Assembly (NCBI RefSeq): GCF_017848315.1
Contig: NZ_JAFKEC010000007.1
Location: 1 to 64,000, forward strand
From: Pseudomonas palmensis
GTDB lineage: Bacteria; Pseudomonadota; Gammaproteobacteria; Pseudomonadales; Pseudomonadaceae
DNA length: 64,000 nucleotides
Direction: 5' to 3'
Below the pieces are notes generated by a model, which worked only from the letters and a program-made list of their open reading frames with translations, was not told the DNA's origin and ran no database searches. Made by a program: the position numbers and the translations under genes. Each line of letters starts with the position of its first letter. The first letter of the stretch is position 1. Positions 24,801 through 35,336 of this stretch are shown here, piece by piece.

Positions 24801-26252
24801 TCACTGCGCGATGGTCTTGATCGACACCCCGCGCTCCACTGGCGTGGAGCGCCCGTAGATGTCTTCGAAACGCTCGATGTCGTCCTCGCCCAGGTAGCTG
24901 CCCGACTGCACCTCGATGATCTCCAGCGGGATCTTGCCCGGGTTGCGCAGGCGGTGCACCGAGGCGATCGGGATGTACGTGGACTGGTTCTCGCACAGTA
25001 GGAACACGTTCTCGTCGCACGTCACCTCGGCCGTGCCCGACACCACGATCCAGTGCTCGGCACGGTGGTGGTGCATCTGCAGCGACAGGCTGGCGCCGGG
25101 TTTTACCGTGATGTGCTTGACCTGGAAGCGCCCGCCCATGTCCACCGAGTCATACGAGCCCCACGGGCGGTACACCTCGCAGTGGTTCTGGGTTTCGTTG
25201 CGGCCCTGGGCGTCCAGGGTGTTGACCATCTGCTTGACCCCCTGAACCTTGTCCTTGTGCGCGATCATCATGGCGTCCTTGGTCTCGACCACCACGATGT
25301 TCTCCAGGCCGATCACCGACACCAGCTTGCCGTTGCCGTGGATCATGCAGTTGTGGCTGTCCTGCACCACCACGTCGCCCTTGGTCACGTTGCCGTTGGT
25401 GTCCTTCTCGTGCACGTCCCACAGCGACGACCAGCAGCCCACGTCGCTCCAGCCCGCACTCAGCGGCACCACGCAGGCGCGCTGGGTCTTTTCCATCACC
25501 GCGTAGTCGATGGAGTTGTCCGGGCAGCAGGCGAAGGTGGCCTCGTCGATGCTGATGCTGTCGCCGTCTTCCAGGCTGCGCTCCAGGGTCAGCAGGCAGG
25601 TGTCGTAGATGTCGGGGTCGTGCTTTTTCAGCTCTTCGAGGAAGCGGCTGGCGCGGAACAGGAACATGCCGCTGTTCCAGTAGTAGCCGCCACTTTTGAC
25701 GAACTCGGTGGCGCGTTTTTCGTCCGGTTTTTCAACGAACTGTGCCACGCGGCTGATGCCTTCGGGCAGCAGGGCGTCCTGGCTCGACTTGATGTAGCCG
25801 TAGCCGGTTTCCGGCTTGGTCGCCGGCACCCCGAACAGCACCATTTCGCCGCGCTCGGCGGCCACCGTAGCCAGGGCCAGGGCGCGTTGCAGGGCCTTCT
25901 GGTCGTCCAGCACGTGGTCGGCCGGCAGCACCAGCATCAGCTCGTCGCGGCCTTCGTTGACCAGTTTCATGGCCGTGAGCGCCACGGCCGGCGCGGTGTT
26001 GCGCCCGAACGGTTCCATCAGGATCGCCTGGGTGTCCAGGTTCAGGTTGGCCAACTGCTCGTTGACGATGAAACGGTGGTCCTTGTTGCACACCACGATG
26101 GGCGCGTCCATGCCGTCGAACACCAGGCGCGACAGGGTTTGCTGGAACAGCGTGTGTTCACCGGTCAGGGCCAGGAACTGCTTGGGGAATTGCTTGCGCG
26201 ACAGGGGCCACAGACGCGAGCCGCTACCACCGGACAGGATGACTGGAATCAT
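24801..26252 (-). CDS. algA: Mannose-1-phosphate guanylyltransferase/mannose-6-phosphate isomerase
   Basis: 483 residues, bifunctional. The N-terminal nucleotidyltransferase carries LSGGSGSRLWPLSRKQFPKQ at residues 7-26 and FVEKPD near 175; the C-terminal cupin holds the isomerase zinc site (QMHHHRAEHWIVVSG, about residues 400-415). It makes mannose-6-phosphate from fructose-6-phosphate and GDP-mannose from mannose-1-phosphate. It is the last gene of the alginate operon, 33 bp after algF, as in P. aeruginosa. Confidence 0.97.
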   Translation of the reverse strand: MIPVILSGGSGSRLWPLSRKQFPKQFLALTGEHTLFQQTLSRLVFDGMDAPIVVCNKDHRFIVNEQLANLNLDTQAILMEPFGRNTAPAVALTAMKLVNEGRDELMLVLPADHVLDDQKALQRALALATVAAERGEMVLFGVPATKPETGYGYIKSSQDALLPEGISRVAQFVEKPDEKRATEFVKSGGYYWNSGMFLFRASRFLEELKKHDPDIYDTCLLTLERSLEDGDSISIDEATFACCPDNSIDYAVMEKTQRACVVPLSAGWSDVGCWSSLWDVHEKDTNGNVTKGDVVVQDSHNCMIHGNGKLVSVIGLENIVVVETKDAMMIAHKDKVQGVKQMVNTLDAQGRNETQNHCEVYRPWGSYDSVDMGGRFQVKHITVKPGASLSLQMHHHRAEHWIVVSGTAEVTCDENVFLLCENQSTYIPIASVHRLRNPGKIPLEIIEVQSGSYLGEDDIERFEDIYGRSTPVERGVSIKTIAQ

Positions 26253-26285
26253 GGGTAATCTCCGAACGTTGAAAGGGGCAGTTGA

Positions 26286-26933
26286 TTAACGGGTGGACAC
26301 AGGGCGCTTGACCCAGACCGGCGACAGGTTGCTGCCACTGCCGGTCACATACAGCACGGCCGCTTCGCCACGTTCGAGCGCAACGGGCTTGAGGTCGCTG
26401 ACTTTCTTGTCGCCTTCATACAGCGCCAGGCTGACCTTGACCGGGTTGATCTCGCGCTCGCCGCGCGCCTTGGCCGCCACCGGCTTGACCACTTCGGTCT
26501 TGCCATCGGCGGTCTTCAGGGTCAGGGCCTGGTCGCTCAGGTTCTGCACGCGTACCAGGGATTTCTGCTTGTTCTTGAACGGCGGTTCCTCGACCAGTTG
26601 CGGCTGGCCGCTGCCGTGGTTGACCAGGGTGTAGTAGTGATCGCCCGCCAGCTTGACCGGTACGGTCTGGCTGCCGACCTTGGCGCTGTAGTCGCCCTGG
26701 GGCATGAAGCTGAAATCGCTGCTGCCCTGGGCGGCCACTTCGCTGATCTGGGTATTGCCGACACTGGCGGCCACCGGCTGGTTGCCGGCGTTGTACAGGC
26801 GCACGAAGGTCGAGCCCTTGGGCGCGCTGGGGCCGTACAGTGCGGCGTCGGCGCCGGCCCAGGCCTGCAGCGAGAGCAGGCTCATGCCGGCGGTCAGGGC
26901 GAATGCTTTGGCAATGCGGTGCTTGGTGGTCAT
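26286..26933 (-). CDS. algF: Alginate O-acetylation protein AlgF
   Basis: 215 residues with a cleavable signal peptide (MTTKHRIAKAFALTAGMSLL, cleavage near AWA-GA) and a periplasmic beta-sandwich sequence starting ALYGPSAPKGSTFVRLYNAG. AlgF works with AlgI, AlgJ and AlgX to acetylate mannuronate residues in the periplasm. It sits 12 bp after algJ. Confidence 0.95.
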   Translation of the reverse strand: MTTKHRIAKAFALTAGMSLLSLQAWAGADAALYGPSAPKGSTFVRLYNAGNQPVAASVGNTQISEVAAQGSSDFSFMPQGDYSAKVGSQTVPVKLAGDHYYTLVNHGSGQPQLVEEPPFKNKQKSLVRVQNLSDQALTLKTADGKTEVVKPVAAKARGEREINPVKVSLALYEGDKKVSDLKPVALERGEAAVLYVTGSGSNLSPVWVKRPVSTR

Positions 26934-26945
26934 GTGCAGTTCCTC

Positions 26946-28109
26946 TCAGTGTTGCGTCCGATTGGACGACAGGGCCATGTCTTGATTGGCGGTACGGGTT
27001 TGCTTCAGCTGGGCGATCCACTGCGGATCGAAGGCGCTGAGGTCGTTTTTCATTGGCAGATAACGTTCCGGGAACTCCCATACCAGCACCTGTGGGGCGC
27101 TGGTCTTGAAGGCGTCGGTCTGCAGGTACTTGAGCATCGGCAGCAGCGGGCCATGGCCGTCCTCGGCGTAATTGACCACGTCACTGCGCAGCGCCTGCTG
27201 CAACGCACCGAGGAAGTTCCAGTGCGGGTTGGCGCTGTAGCTGGTGCCGATCAGCGCCACGGGGATCTCGTTGTCGGCAAACAGCGCGTCGTCGCTGTCG
27301 GCCTGGTCCTGGGCCCGGGCAGGGCGGGTGGTGCGTTGCTGCAGGCTGTCCGGAGCCGGCAGCAGGTGGCTGAACAACGGGTCCAGCGGCAGGAAGTTGG
27401 TGAGGTCGCCCTTGTACGGTGTGGCGGCTTTGGCTTCGGTGACGAACTGCTGCGGCGTGCCGCTGAGCAGGGTCTGGCGGGCCACGGCTTCGGCCAGGTG
27501 GCGTGCCACCACCTCGGCGCCCAGTGGTGTCCAGTGGGTGTCGGTGCGCAGGAACACCTGGCCCTGGGCCTTGGCCGCCTGCAGCGGGCCGAGCAGGTCC
27601 GGGGCGAACACGCCGGCCTGACGCGCCTTGGCATGGAACTGGTTGTACAGGTCGGCATGCAGGCTGGCGGGCGTCTGCTCACCGATGTACTCCGGGTACA
27701 GGCGGGCCTTGGCCGGAATGATCGCCAGCACCAGTTGCACACCGTGCTGCTTGAGGGTGTCGCGCACGCCGCGGATCAGTGCGAGGTTCTCGGCCTCGAA
27801 CTGTTCGCTGCCGGCCACCGGCTTGAACTCTTCATCGCTGAACAGCCATTGCTCGCGGCCCAGCACCACACCCGGGCGGCCTTCGTTGAACAGTTTGAAG
27901 TCCAGCGCCGCCCAGAGGTTGGTGCCCAGGCGCTTGATCGGGAACTGCGCGTCGTAGTGGGTTTCGGCGGCCTTGGCCAGCTTGCCGTCGAGCAGGGACA
28001 TCTGCGCGGTACGCTGGAAACTGCCCAGGCCCCCCAGCGACCAGATGCCCAGGCCCAGCAGCAGGGCCATGAACAGCACGGCGTAGAGTTTGCGTAATGA
28101 TCGGGTCAT
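26946..28109 (-). CDS. algJ: Alginate O-acetylation protein AlgJ
   Basis: 387 residues; an N-terminal signal-anchor helix (residues about 7-28), then an SGNH-hydrolase-like domain. The DTHWTPLGAE motif (Asp and His) and the LIGTSYSAN motif (nucleophile Ser) give the acetyltransferase triad. It is a periplasmic acetyl carrier or transferase in alginate modification. The start at 28109 is 11 bp after the algI stop. A longer open frame upstream is noise. Confidence 0.95.
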   Translation of the reverse strand: MTRSLRKLYAVLFMALLLGLGIWSLGGLGSFQRTAQMSLLDGKLAKAAETHYDAQFPIKRLGTNLWAALDFKLFNEGRPGVVLGREQWLFSDEEFKPVAGSEQFEAENLALIRGVRDTLKQHGVQLVLAIIPAKARLYPEYIGEQTPASLHADLYNQFHAKARQAGVFAPDLLGPLQAAKAQGQVFLRTDTHWTPLGAEVVARHLAEAVARQTLLSGTPQQFVTEAKAATPYKGDLTNFLPLDPLFSHLLPAPDSLQQRTTRPARAQDQADSDDALFADNEIPVALIGTSYSANPHWNFLGALQQALRSDVVNYAEDGHGPLLPMLKYLQTDAFKTSAPQVLVWEFPERYLPMKNDLSAFDPQWIAQLKQTRTANQDMALSSNRTQH

Positions 28110-28120
28110 GGTCGGCTCGC

Positions 28121-29578
28121 TCAGAACTGGAAGTAGAGGAACGGCGAGTAGCTTTGCGCCGAGAGTTTGAGGATCGAGGCCACGAACAGCAGCAGCACCA
28201 GCGCGCGGGTCATGTACAGGCCCCAGTCCAGGCTCACGCTGCCGTCGCCATGCACGGCCACCGGGCTGGCCTTGGCCGTGGGCTTGGCGTTGCGGTAGAA
28301 GTCGCGCAGGCCGAAGAACGCCAGGCTCAGGTAGGCGATCACCAGGGTGGCCACTTGCAGGCCGGTGAGGCTGGCGCGGTTGAGCTCCGACAGCTGCCAT
28401 TCACCGAAGCTGAACATGGCGCCGTACATGCGTGCGGCCACGTGCAGGTTTTCGGCGCGGAAGATCACCCAGCCCATCACCACCAGCAGGAAGGTGAAGG
28501 CCCACTTGACCGGGTTGAAGCGCTGCGGGTTGGTGTCCAGGCCCAGTGCGCGCTCGATCGCCAGCCACATGCCGTGCCAGGCGCCCCAGATGATGTAGGT
28601 GAAGTTGGCACCGTGCCACAGGCCGCCCAGCAGCATGGTCAGGAACAGGTTGCGATAGGTGGCGAAGGTGCCGCCGCGGTTGCCGCCCAGGGTGATGTAC
28701 AGGTAGTCGCGCAGCCAGGTGGACAGGCTGATGTGCCAGCGCCGCCAGAACTCGGTGATCGACTGGCTGATGTAGGGCTGCTTGAAGTTCTCCATGAAGC
28801 GAAAGCCCATCATCAGGCCCAGGCCGATGGCCATGTCGCTGTAGCCGGAGAAGTCGAAGTACAGCTGCGCGGTGTAGGCCAGTGCGCCCAGCCAGGCGTC
28901 GCCGGTGGTCGGGTTCTGCAGGGCGAAGCAGTGGTCGGCGACCACCGCCAGGGTGTCGGCGATGAACACCTTCTTGATGAAGCCCTGCATGAACCGCGTG
29001 CAGCCTTCGGAGAACTTGTCCAGGGTGTGGGTGCGGTGGTTGAACTGGTCGGCCAGGTCGCGAAAGCGCAGCACGGGGCCGGCGATCAGGTGCGGGAAGA
29101 TCGCCACGAACGCGGCGAAGTCGATCAGGTTGCGGGTGGCCGGGGTGTCGCCGCGGTACACGTCGATGATGTAGCTGATCGACTCGAAGATGTAGAACGA
29201 GATGCCGATGGGCAACAGGATGTGGGTGAGGATGAACGGCTCCAGGCCGTACGAGGTCATGATCGCGTTGATGCTGTCGACGCCGAAGTTGGCGTACTTG
29301 AAGTAGCCCAGGATACCCAGGTCGACCACCACCCCCAGCAGCAGCCAGCGCTGGGCCGGCTTGGTGCGCACGCCGGCGGCGCCCACCTTGAGGCCGATCC
29401 AGTAGTTCCACAGGGTGACCGCAGCGAACAGCGCCAGGAAGTCCACTCGCCACCAGGCGTAGAACACGTAGCTGGCCAGCAGCAGCAGGGCGTTGCGGTA
29501 GCGTTGCCCGCTCAGGTAGTACAGGCCGAGAAAGATCGGCAGGAACAGGAACAGGAACACATTGGACGAGAACACCAT
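28121..29578 (-). CDS. algI: Alginate O-acetyltransferase AlgI (MBOAT)
   Basis: 485 residues with about eleven to twelve transmembrane helices. The MBOAT signature is present: FWRRWHISLSTWLRDYLYI and, after it, the catalytic His in GLWHGANFTYIIWGAWHG. It transfers acetyl groups from the cytoplasm across the inner membrane to the AlgJ/AlgX system. It is separated from algL by 127 bp containing a REP element, the widest gap inside the operon. Confidence 0.96.
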   Translation of the reverse strand: MVFSSNVFLFLFLPIFLGLYYLSGQRYRNALLLLASYVFYAWWRVDFLALFAAVTLWNYWIGLKVGAAGVRTKPAQRWLLLGVVVDLGILGYFKYANFGVDSINAIMTSYGLEPFILTHILLPIGISFYIFESISYIIDVYRGDTPATRNLIDFAAFVAIFPHLIAGPVLRFRDLADQFNHRTHTLDKFSEGCTRFMQGFIKKVFIADTLAVVADHCFALQNPTTGDAWLGALAYTAQLYFDFSGYSDMAIGLGLMMGFRFMENFKQPYISQSITEFWRRWHISLSTWLRDYLYITLGGNRGGTFATYRNLFLTMLLGGLWHGANFTYIIWGAWHGMWLAIERALGLDTNPQRFNPVKWAFTFLLVVMGWVIFRAENLHVAARMYGAMFSFGEWQLSELNRASLTGLQVATLVIAYLSLAFFGLRDFYRNAKPTAKASPVAVHGDGSVSLDWGLYMTRALVLLLFVASILKLSAQSYSPFLYFQF

Positions 29579-29665
29579 CCCGATCTCTCCTTGTCGTTAT
29601 CCACAATCGGGGCAGCAGCCCCCCAAACCCCCCGCTGAAATTGCGGGGGAACCAGATCAAACGCA

Positions 29666-29689
29666 TCGCGGGTCAAGCCCGCTCCCACA
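29666..29689. repeat. Solo REP between algL and algI
   Basis: A single 24-bp arm identical to the arm at 24715-24738 lies in the 127-bp gap between algL and algI. It interrupts an otherwise tightly packed operon. Solo REPs of this kind can form a small stem by themselves (GCGGGTCAAGCCCGC). Confidence 0.75.
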
Positions 29690-29705
29690 GGGATTGCGGT
29701 CGTTG

Positions 29706-30812
29706 CTACTTCTTCTGTTCTGCCTGCGGGTCGTAGACGCGCGTCAGGTCGCCGCCCAGGCGGAAACTCTTGAACGGCTGCATCGCGTGCTTGCGCTTGA
29801 GCGCATCGGCGTCGCACTGGTACAGGCTGCACCACGGCTCAAGCCAGGCGTATTTGCTGTCGATCTTCAGATCGTCCATGTCCTGCTTCTGGCCATTGCG
29901 CGCCTTGAACGCACTCGGGTCTCTGGCCCCGGACAACACCCGCTCGCCCAGGCGCTTGAGCGCGCCGTTGTTTTCCGGGCGCAGGTCCACGCCGTTGGCC
30001 TGGGCGAAGCTGGCGATCATCGACAGCGGCGGCAGTGCGTAGTTGTGGTACGCCAGGGCGCGCTGCTTGCGCTTCATCTCGTTGGGCAGAAAGCCCTGCG
30101 CATCGACCTGGTTGGCACCCACGCGGTACTCCTTCACGGCCCAGTCGAACAGGTCGCGGCGATCGGTCGCCACCGCCGTGGCCATCACCGACCAGGCGGC
30201 CCAGTACGAGTGGTTGTTGATCTTTTCCAGCGGCAGGTCGCTCCAGTCCTTGACCGTCTGCTCGGCCAGGCGCGCGAACCATTTCTCGATCTGTTCGGCC
30301 TGGGCCTGGTGCGCCGCCAGTGGCTGTGCGTTGGAGAACTTCAGGCGCAGGTATGCCGAGCTCAGGCTGCCCAGCGCCCATTTGCGCATCGACTTGCCGG
30401 TGTGGTTGTAGTCGGTGGACATCAGCGCATCGGCCTGCGCCCAGGTGCCCAGCCACTGCAGGGTGCAGTCCAGCTGCTGCGGGCGGCCGTCGCGCATGTA
30501 CTGCATCACCTGCTTGCTGACCCCGCGCTCCAGCGTGGTGATGCTGGCGGTGGAATCGCGAAAGGCCTGTTCGGATGCCTTGTTCAGCGTCGCGCGGGCC
30601 TTGTCCGAGCCTTCGTACTTGCTGCGAAACTGCAGCGCGCCGGTGTAGGGCTTGGGCACGGCCTCACAGGTGAAGTCGTTGGGGCTGGTCTTGGGTTTCT
30701 CGATGCCGGCGTAGTAGCCCTGCGGCGGGACCAGCCCGCCGGCCTGCACCGCCGGGCCGAACAGGGCCAGGGCGAGCAGGGCGGGGGTGGCAAGGGTGCG
30801 GATGGATGTCAT
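29706..30812 (-). CDS. algL: Poly(beta-D-mannuronate) lyase
   Basis: 368 residues; signal peptide ([20 protein letters not shown], cleavage near VQA-GG), then an alpha/alpha-barrel of the PL5 lyase family. The conserved NNHSYWAAW and the later [12 protein letters not shown] hold the catalytic Asn/His and Tyr. It degrades alginate that escapes into the periplasm during export. The start at 30812 is 7 bp downstream of the algX stop; an upstream frame start at 30842 is inside algX. Confidence 0.95.
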   Translation of the reverse strand: MTSIRTLATPALLALALFGPAVQAGGLVPPQGYYAGIEKPKTSPNDFTCEAVPKPYTGALQFRSKYEGSDKARATLNKASEQAFRDSTASITTLERGVSKQVMQYMRDGRPQQLDCTLQWLGTWAQADALMSTDYNHTGKSMRKWALGSLSSAYLRLKFSNAQPLAAHQAQAEQIEKWFARLAEQTVKDWSDLPLEKINNHSYWAAWSVMATAVATDRRDLFDWAVKEYRVGANQVDAQGFLPNEMKRKQRALAYHNYALPPLSMIASFAQANGVDLRPENNGALKRLGERVLSGARDPSAFKARNGQKQDMDDLKIDSKYAWLEPWCSLYQCDADALKRKHAMQPFKSFRLGGDLTRVYDPQAEQKK

Positions 30813-30819
30813 GTGCGCC

Positions 30820-32262
30820 TCACAGGCCGGCATGGGCAGCATGCTGCCCGGCGCCGGCGATCGGGTTGCGTGTACACAGCCTGGCCTGGACCTTCTGGCT
30901 GCCGCTTTCGGGACCCTGCACTTCCACCGCGAGCAAGGTCTGGTTGGCCCAGTCCTCGTCCTCGCGCAACTGGAAGGCGAAGCGTCCGTCGGTGTCGGAG
31001 GTTTCGGGTTTTTCGATCTTCAGGTCCTCGTGACGACCATTGAGGTACCACAGGGTGGCCTGCAAGGTCTTGACCGACTTGTCTTCGAACTGGATGTCCA
31101 GTTGATGACGGCCGTTGACCAGGTTCTTGATCACGCCGTTCTTGCCATTGACCAGCAGCTCGTTGGTGCCCGGCTTGAGCGAGGTGCTGACGCTCATCTG
31201 CGCAGGCTTGCCTTCGCAGCCGTTGTCGAGCAGGGCGAGCATCTGGCGCCAGATGGTTTCCTGGTCCAGGCGGTACAGCGGCGAGAACTCCCACACCAGG
31301 ATCTTGGGCGGGTTGTTCTGGAACTCCTCGCTGCCCAGGTACTGGATCATCGAACCTTCCAGGCCGCCACCGGGGAACGCGACGTTGAGCACGTCGGCGC
31401 CGATGTACTGCTGCAGAAAACCCGAGAAGTTGTAGTTCTTGCCGCTGTGGCTGGTGCCAACCAGGGTGATCTGCGGGTTGCCCGAGTCGCCGAACAGGTC
31501 GTCGCCGCCACTCTCGCCCTTGGGCTCGGTGACGAACTGGTCCATGTACTGCACCGCGTAGCTGGTGCCGCACAGTTGGCCGGCGACGTTGTGCAGGGTG
31601 CCGGTCTTGCCCATGCGGCCGGACGTGTGGCTTTCGAATTCACGCCGCGGGATGTCGGCGAAGGCCGGCATGCTGTGCACGGTGTCGGCCACGATTTTTG
31701 CCGCACGCTCGGCTCCATAGGGCGTCCAGTGCTGGTCGCCGCGGAAGTAGAAGTCCTTGCCCTGCTGCGCGGCCGGCAACTGTTCGTTGGTCAGCGGCGA
31801 CAGGTCGGGCACGTTGTAGCCCATTTGGGCGAAGCGCTTGAGCATGGCCTGGTAGTTGCGCAGGGCCTTCTCGTAGTTGAACGCGGCCTTGTCGGCCGGG
31901 TTGAGCATGTTGCGGTTCACCAGGCCACGGGTGGGCTGGTACACCACCACCAGTTCCACGCCGCGCGCCTTGAACGCATCGTGCACCTGCTGCAGGCGTT
32001 TGTAGCCGGCCGGGGTGGTGCTGAATTCGGTGCGCAGGTCTTCGCGGGTACGGAACAGCCAGTCGCCCTGGGCTTGCACCAGGGTGGTGAAGTTCTGCTG
32101 GTAGCGGGTGGTGTAGCGGCTGGCATTGTGGGCTTCGGGGCACAGTTGGCAGCACGGCTGGGCGGTGAAGCTGGGCGCCTGCACCTCGTCGGCACGCACG
32201 CCGTTGCTGATCGCCAGCAGCGCCGCACTCAGGCCAAGCAGTTTCATCAGGTGTGGGGTCAT
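30820..32262 (-). CDS. algX: Alginate O-acetyltransferase AlgX
   Basis: 480 residues from [10 protein letters not shown], with a signal peptide and mature N terminus near DEVQAPSF. The SGNH-like domain shows [10 protein letters not shown] (Asp/His) and VGTSHSGKN (Ser), followed by a carbohydrate-binding module. Cysteines in PCCQLCPE and AGQLCGTS fit the disulfides known for AlgX. It adds acetyl groups to alginate in the periplasm. It is 11 bp after algG. Confidence 0.95.
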   Translation of the reverse strand: MTPHLMKLLGLSAALLAISNGVRADEVQAPSFTAQPCCQLCPEAHNASRYTTRYQQNFTTLVQAQGDWLFRTREDLRTEFSTTPAGYKRLQQVHDAFKARGVELVVVYQPTRGLVNRNMLNPADKAAFNYEKALRNYQAMLKRFAQMGYNVPDLSPLTNEQLPAAQQGKDFYFRGDQHWTPYGAERAAKIVADTVHSMPAFADIPRREFESHTSGRMGKTGTLHNVAGQLCGTSYAVQYMDQFVTEPKGESGGDDLFGDSGNPQITLVGTSHSGKNYNFSGFLQQYIGADVLNVAFPGGGLEGSMIQYLGSEEFQNNPPKILVWEFSPLYRLDQETIWRQMLALLDNGCEGKPAQMSVSTSLKPGTNELLVNGKNGVIKNLVNGRHQLDIQFEDKSVKTLQATLWYLNGRHEDLKIEKPETSDTDGRFAFQLREDEDWANQTLLAVEVQGPESGSQKVQARLCTRNPIAGAGQHAAHAGL

Positions 32263-32273
32263 GTCAGGTTTCC

Positions 32274-33833
32274 TCAATCCGCCATGTCGGTCTGGCGTTC
32301 GACCGGGTCGATCAGTACGGCTTTGCCCTGGCGAACCATCAGGTCGAGAATCTCGTCCTGGCGATCGCCCAGCACCCCGGAGAAACTGATGCCGCTGGAC
32401 TTGCTCGGGGCCAGCATCGACACCCGGTACAGCTCCACGCTCAGGGGCGAGTCGATCGACAGCGGGCCGCTGCCGTTGGCCGCCAGTTCACCGCCCACCA
32501 CGATCAGCGACACCTTGGTGTCGAACGGGTCCAGGTCGATGTCGCGGTCGGTATCGGACAGGTCCTTGATGTGCCCGTACACACCCACCAGGCCGTTGGC
32601 CATGGCGAGGTTTTCGTACAGGCGGATGTTCACGCTGTTGCGCACGCGGATGCCGTGGCGACGGTTGCTGATGACCTTGTTGCCCCAGATCAGGTTGTCG
32701 CCGCTTTCGTACAGGGTGATGCCGTCGGTGTGGTTGCGGTAGATCTCGTTGTAGGCGATCAGGTTGTTGACGCTGTTGCGGTCGATCACCACGCCCGAGA
32801 GCTTGTTGTCGTAGCTCTTGTTGTTGATGATCCAGCTGTCGTTGACCTCGCGCGAGACGATGATGCCGTGCTTCTTCTTGGTGCCATGCACGGTGTTGCC
32901 GGCGATGATCAGGCGGTGCGAACGGTCGTGGGGGTCGATGCCGTACACGATGTTGTCGCGGTAGGTGTTGTCCTTGACCACGAAGTCGCTGGTCTCGTAG
33001 CAGTAGAAGCCGTACCACATGTCGCTGAACTCGGAGCCGATGATCCAGCCGGTGGGTTCGGGGCGGCCCATCTGCTTGGCCATGTTGGGCGTGTACTGCG
33101 AAATGCTCACGCCGTAGGACTTGCTCTGGGCATAGCCGAAGCTGGTCATGCGGGTGTTGACGATGTAGGTCTCGGTGCCGCCCCACGAGAGCAGGAACGG
33201 GCGAAATTCCTTGGGTGTGCGGAAGGTCGCCGGGCCGTTGTCCTTTTCGCGCCAGCCGGTGACGCGGGTGTCGCTGACGAACAGCTTGCCGTCGTTGACG
33301 ATGAACGCGCCGCCTTCCTGGGACAGGCGCAGCTCCTTGACCTTGGCATCGATCTCGAGCACGCCCTTTTGCCCCACCACGATCGGCAGGCGCGACAGGT
33401 ATACCCCCGGCGCGGTTTCACGCAGGTACTGGGCCGGCACGTGCTTGCTCAGCTCGGTGAAGTCGACATGCCCGTCATCGACGAAGATCGCCTGCGGGAT
33501 GCCGTGCTGGCGGGCTACCCATTCGGCCATCTTGTTGTCGCCGCCGATGAACTCCTTGAGGGCGTCTTCCTGCAGCATGCGGCGTACCGTGACCTTGCCC
33601 TTGCGTGCACGCTGGATCTTGGCCTGCACCGCTTCGGCGGTGTAGCCGCTGAGGTCGGGCAGGGTCGGCGCCGGGATCTGCAACGGCTCGATCGGCGCGC
33701 TGCTGACGGTGTAGGTCTTGGCGTGCTGCAGCTCTTTGGCCGGGCTGGCCACGGGCAGGCCGTTGGCCAGGGCGATGCTGCTGGCCAGCAGCAGGCTGCC
33801 GGCGATCAGCGTGTTGAGCGGGTAAAGGTTCAT
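32274..33833 (-). CDS. algG: Mannuronan C5-epimerase
   Basis: 519 residues: signal peptide (residues 1-23, cleavage near ALA-NG), an N-terminal helical region, then a right-handed beta-helix of about ten rungs with many NxI/GVxI repeats (NNKSYDNKLSGVVIDRNSVN). The catalytic motif DPHDRSH is at residues 300-306. It converts mannuronate to guluronate residues in the periplasm and is needed for the export scaffold. Confidence 0.96.
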   Translation of the reverse strand: MNLYPLNTLIAGSLLLASSIALANGLPVASPAKELQHAKTYTVSSAPIEPLQIPAPTLPDLSGYTAEAVQAKIQRARKGKVTVRRMLQEDALKEFIGGDNKMAEWVARQHGIPQAIFVDDGHVDFTELSKHVPAQYLRETAPGVYLSRLPIVVGQKGVLEIDAKVKELRLSQEGGAFIVNDGKLFVSDTRVTGWREKDNGPATFRTPKEFRPFLLSWGGTETYIVNTRMTSFGYAQSKSYGVSISQYTPNMAKQMGRPEPTGWIIGSEFSDMWYGFYCYETSDFVVKDNTYRDNIVYGIDPHDRSHRLIIAGNTVHGTKKKHGIIVSREVNDSWIINNKSYDNKLSGVVIDRNSVNNLIAYNEIYRNHTDGITLYESGDNLIWGNKVISNRRHGIRVRNSVNIRLYENLAMANGLVGVYGHIKDLSDTDRDIDLDPFDTKVSLIVVGGELAANGSGPLSIDSPLSVELYRVSMLAPSKSSGISFSGVLGDRQDEILDLMVRQGKAVLIDPVERQTDMAD

Positions 33834-33851
33834 GTCAATGCACTCCAGGCA

Positions 33852-35336
33852 TCAGAAACGCCAGATCACGTCGATGAAGGCGCGGTGCATGTACGAGTCC
33901 GCTTCCTTGCCATAGGCGTCGCCTGGCTTGAACACCCCACCGCGAAAGCGCACCAGTGCCGACGGTTCGTCGATCGACTGGCTCAGCGCGGCCGGCAGCA
34001 GGCCCTGCTTGAAGTACTTGGTGACCACCAGGTCCATCTCCTGGCCGAGGTCTTTTTCGCCCTGGATCAGCGGGCGGTTGATGCCGTCATCATCGACCAC
34101 GGCGTTGATGCCGCTGCTGCCGATGTTCTGCTTGCCGTCGACGCGCCAGAACTTGTGGTACACCAGGCTTGCGTCGTAGTCGTCGCGCAGTTGCCAGGAG
34201 GTGAACAGGGTGGCGGCCTGCAGGTTGCCCAGCTCGCCACGGAAGGCCTCGCCGAAGCGGTGCACACGCGAGCGGGTGCCGGTGAAGTTGGAGCGGTTGC
34301 TCTCAAGGCCGGTCTGTTCGAAGTTGCCCGAGCCGTCGCTGCCACCGCCGCCGCTGCCGCGGGCATAGGCCGCGCCCACCTGCCAGTTGGGGTCCAGGCG
34401 CAGGCGGATGCCCAGGTCGGTGGCCCAGGCGTTGACATCGCCGCTCTGCTTTTGCGTGGCCAACTGGTCGCCGTTGGCCAGGGTGGTGGCGCTCAGGCGA
34501 TCACGGTCGCCGGTGAGCCAGGTGACGCTGCCCCAGTAGTTGACGGTGTTCTGGTTGCGCCAGTTGTAGGCGTCGCTGTTGGCCTCAAGGCCCAGCCAGG
34601 TGAGGTCGCCGTTGCGGGTCTTGTCCAGCGGGTCGAGGGTCTCGCCCGGGTTCTTCAGCTTGCCGTCGTCGTGGGTGTGGTGCGCGCGCAGGCCGACCCA
34701 GTGGCCGGGGGTCCATTGCGCGGCCACGTCGCCGTAGACGTGCAGGCGGTCCTTGTCTTCGGGGGCCAGGTCGGTGAGGTCGGTGCGGTACTCGCTGAAA
34801 CGCTGGGCCACGCCGGCGTTGGCGCGCAGCAGGGTGGTGTCGAAGGTCCAGTTCAGCGCCTCGATGTTGGTGTCGCGCCACATGCCGTCGTCGCTGCGCA
34901 GGCGCTGGCGGCCCAGGCGCAGTTGCTCGCCGGGGTAGGCGGTCAGGCCGCTGTAGCCGACCCAGAACTCGCGCATGGCCAGGTAGCTCTTGTCCTGCTC
35001 GCGGCCGCTGGCGCGGCGGGTTTCGACCTGGCTGTCGTCGTCGGCCTGGCGCAGGGTGTCGGTGTCGATGGTGTCGGTGGCGGTGACCGCCTGGCCCATG
35101 GCGTAGGCGCTCCAGTTGCCGCGCTCGCCATACACCCAGGGGCGCAGGTCCAGGCCCAGGCCGTTGACGTCGCCGCCGGAGCGGGTGCCCAGGTCGCGGT
35201 CATCCTCGGACTGGCCGGTGACTTTCACTTCCAGGCCGAAGTTCTTCTCGGCGGTCATCGCGGCCAGGGTCGGGCACGACCAGAGCAGGGCACAGCCCAG
35301 GCCCAGGCCGGCCTTCATCCACGGGTTGAGTGTCAT
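33852..35336 (-). CDS. algE: Alginate outer-membrane export porin AlgE
   Basis: 494 residues with a signal peptide (residues 1-32) and alternating beta-strand pattern through to the terminal WRF, which is the outer-membrane insertion signal (final Phe). It forms the 18-stranded anionic alginate pore. The true start is the ATG at 35336, which overlaps the algK stop by 4 bases; the longer frame that runs to 36284 is the antisense-free shadow of algK. Confidence 0.95.
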   Translation of the reverse strand: MTLNPWMKAGLGLGCALLWSCPTLAAMTAEKNFGLEVKVTGQSEDDRDLGTRSGGDVNGLGLDLRPWVYGERGNWSAYAMGQAVTATDTIDTDTLRQADDDSQVETRRASGREQDKSYLAMREFWVGYSGLTAYPGEQLRLGRQRLRSDDGMWRDTNIEALNWTFDTTLLRANAGVAQRFSEYRTDLTDLAPEDKDRLHVYGDVAAQWTPGHWVGLRAHHTHDDGKLKNPGETLDPLDKTRNGDLTWLGLEANSDAYNWRNQNTVNYWGSVTWLTGDRDRLSATTLANGDQLATQKQSGDVNAWATDLGIRLRLDPNWQVGAAYARGSGGGGSDGSGNFEQTGLESNRSNFTGTRSRVHRFGEAFRGELGNLQAATLFTSWQLRDDYDASLVYHKFWRVDGKQNIGSSGINAVVDDDGINRPLIQGEKDLGQEMDLVVTKYFKQGLLPAALSQSIDEPSALVRFRGGVFKPGDAYGKEADSYMHRAFIDVIWRF

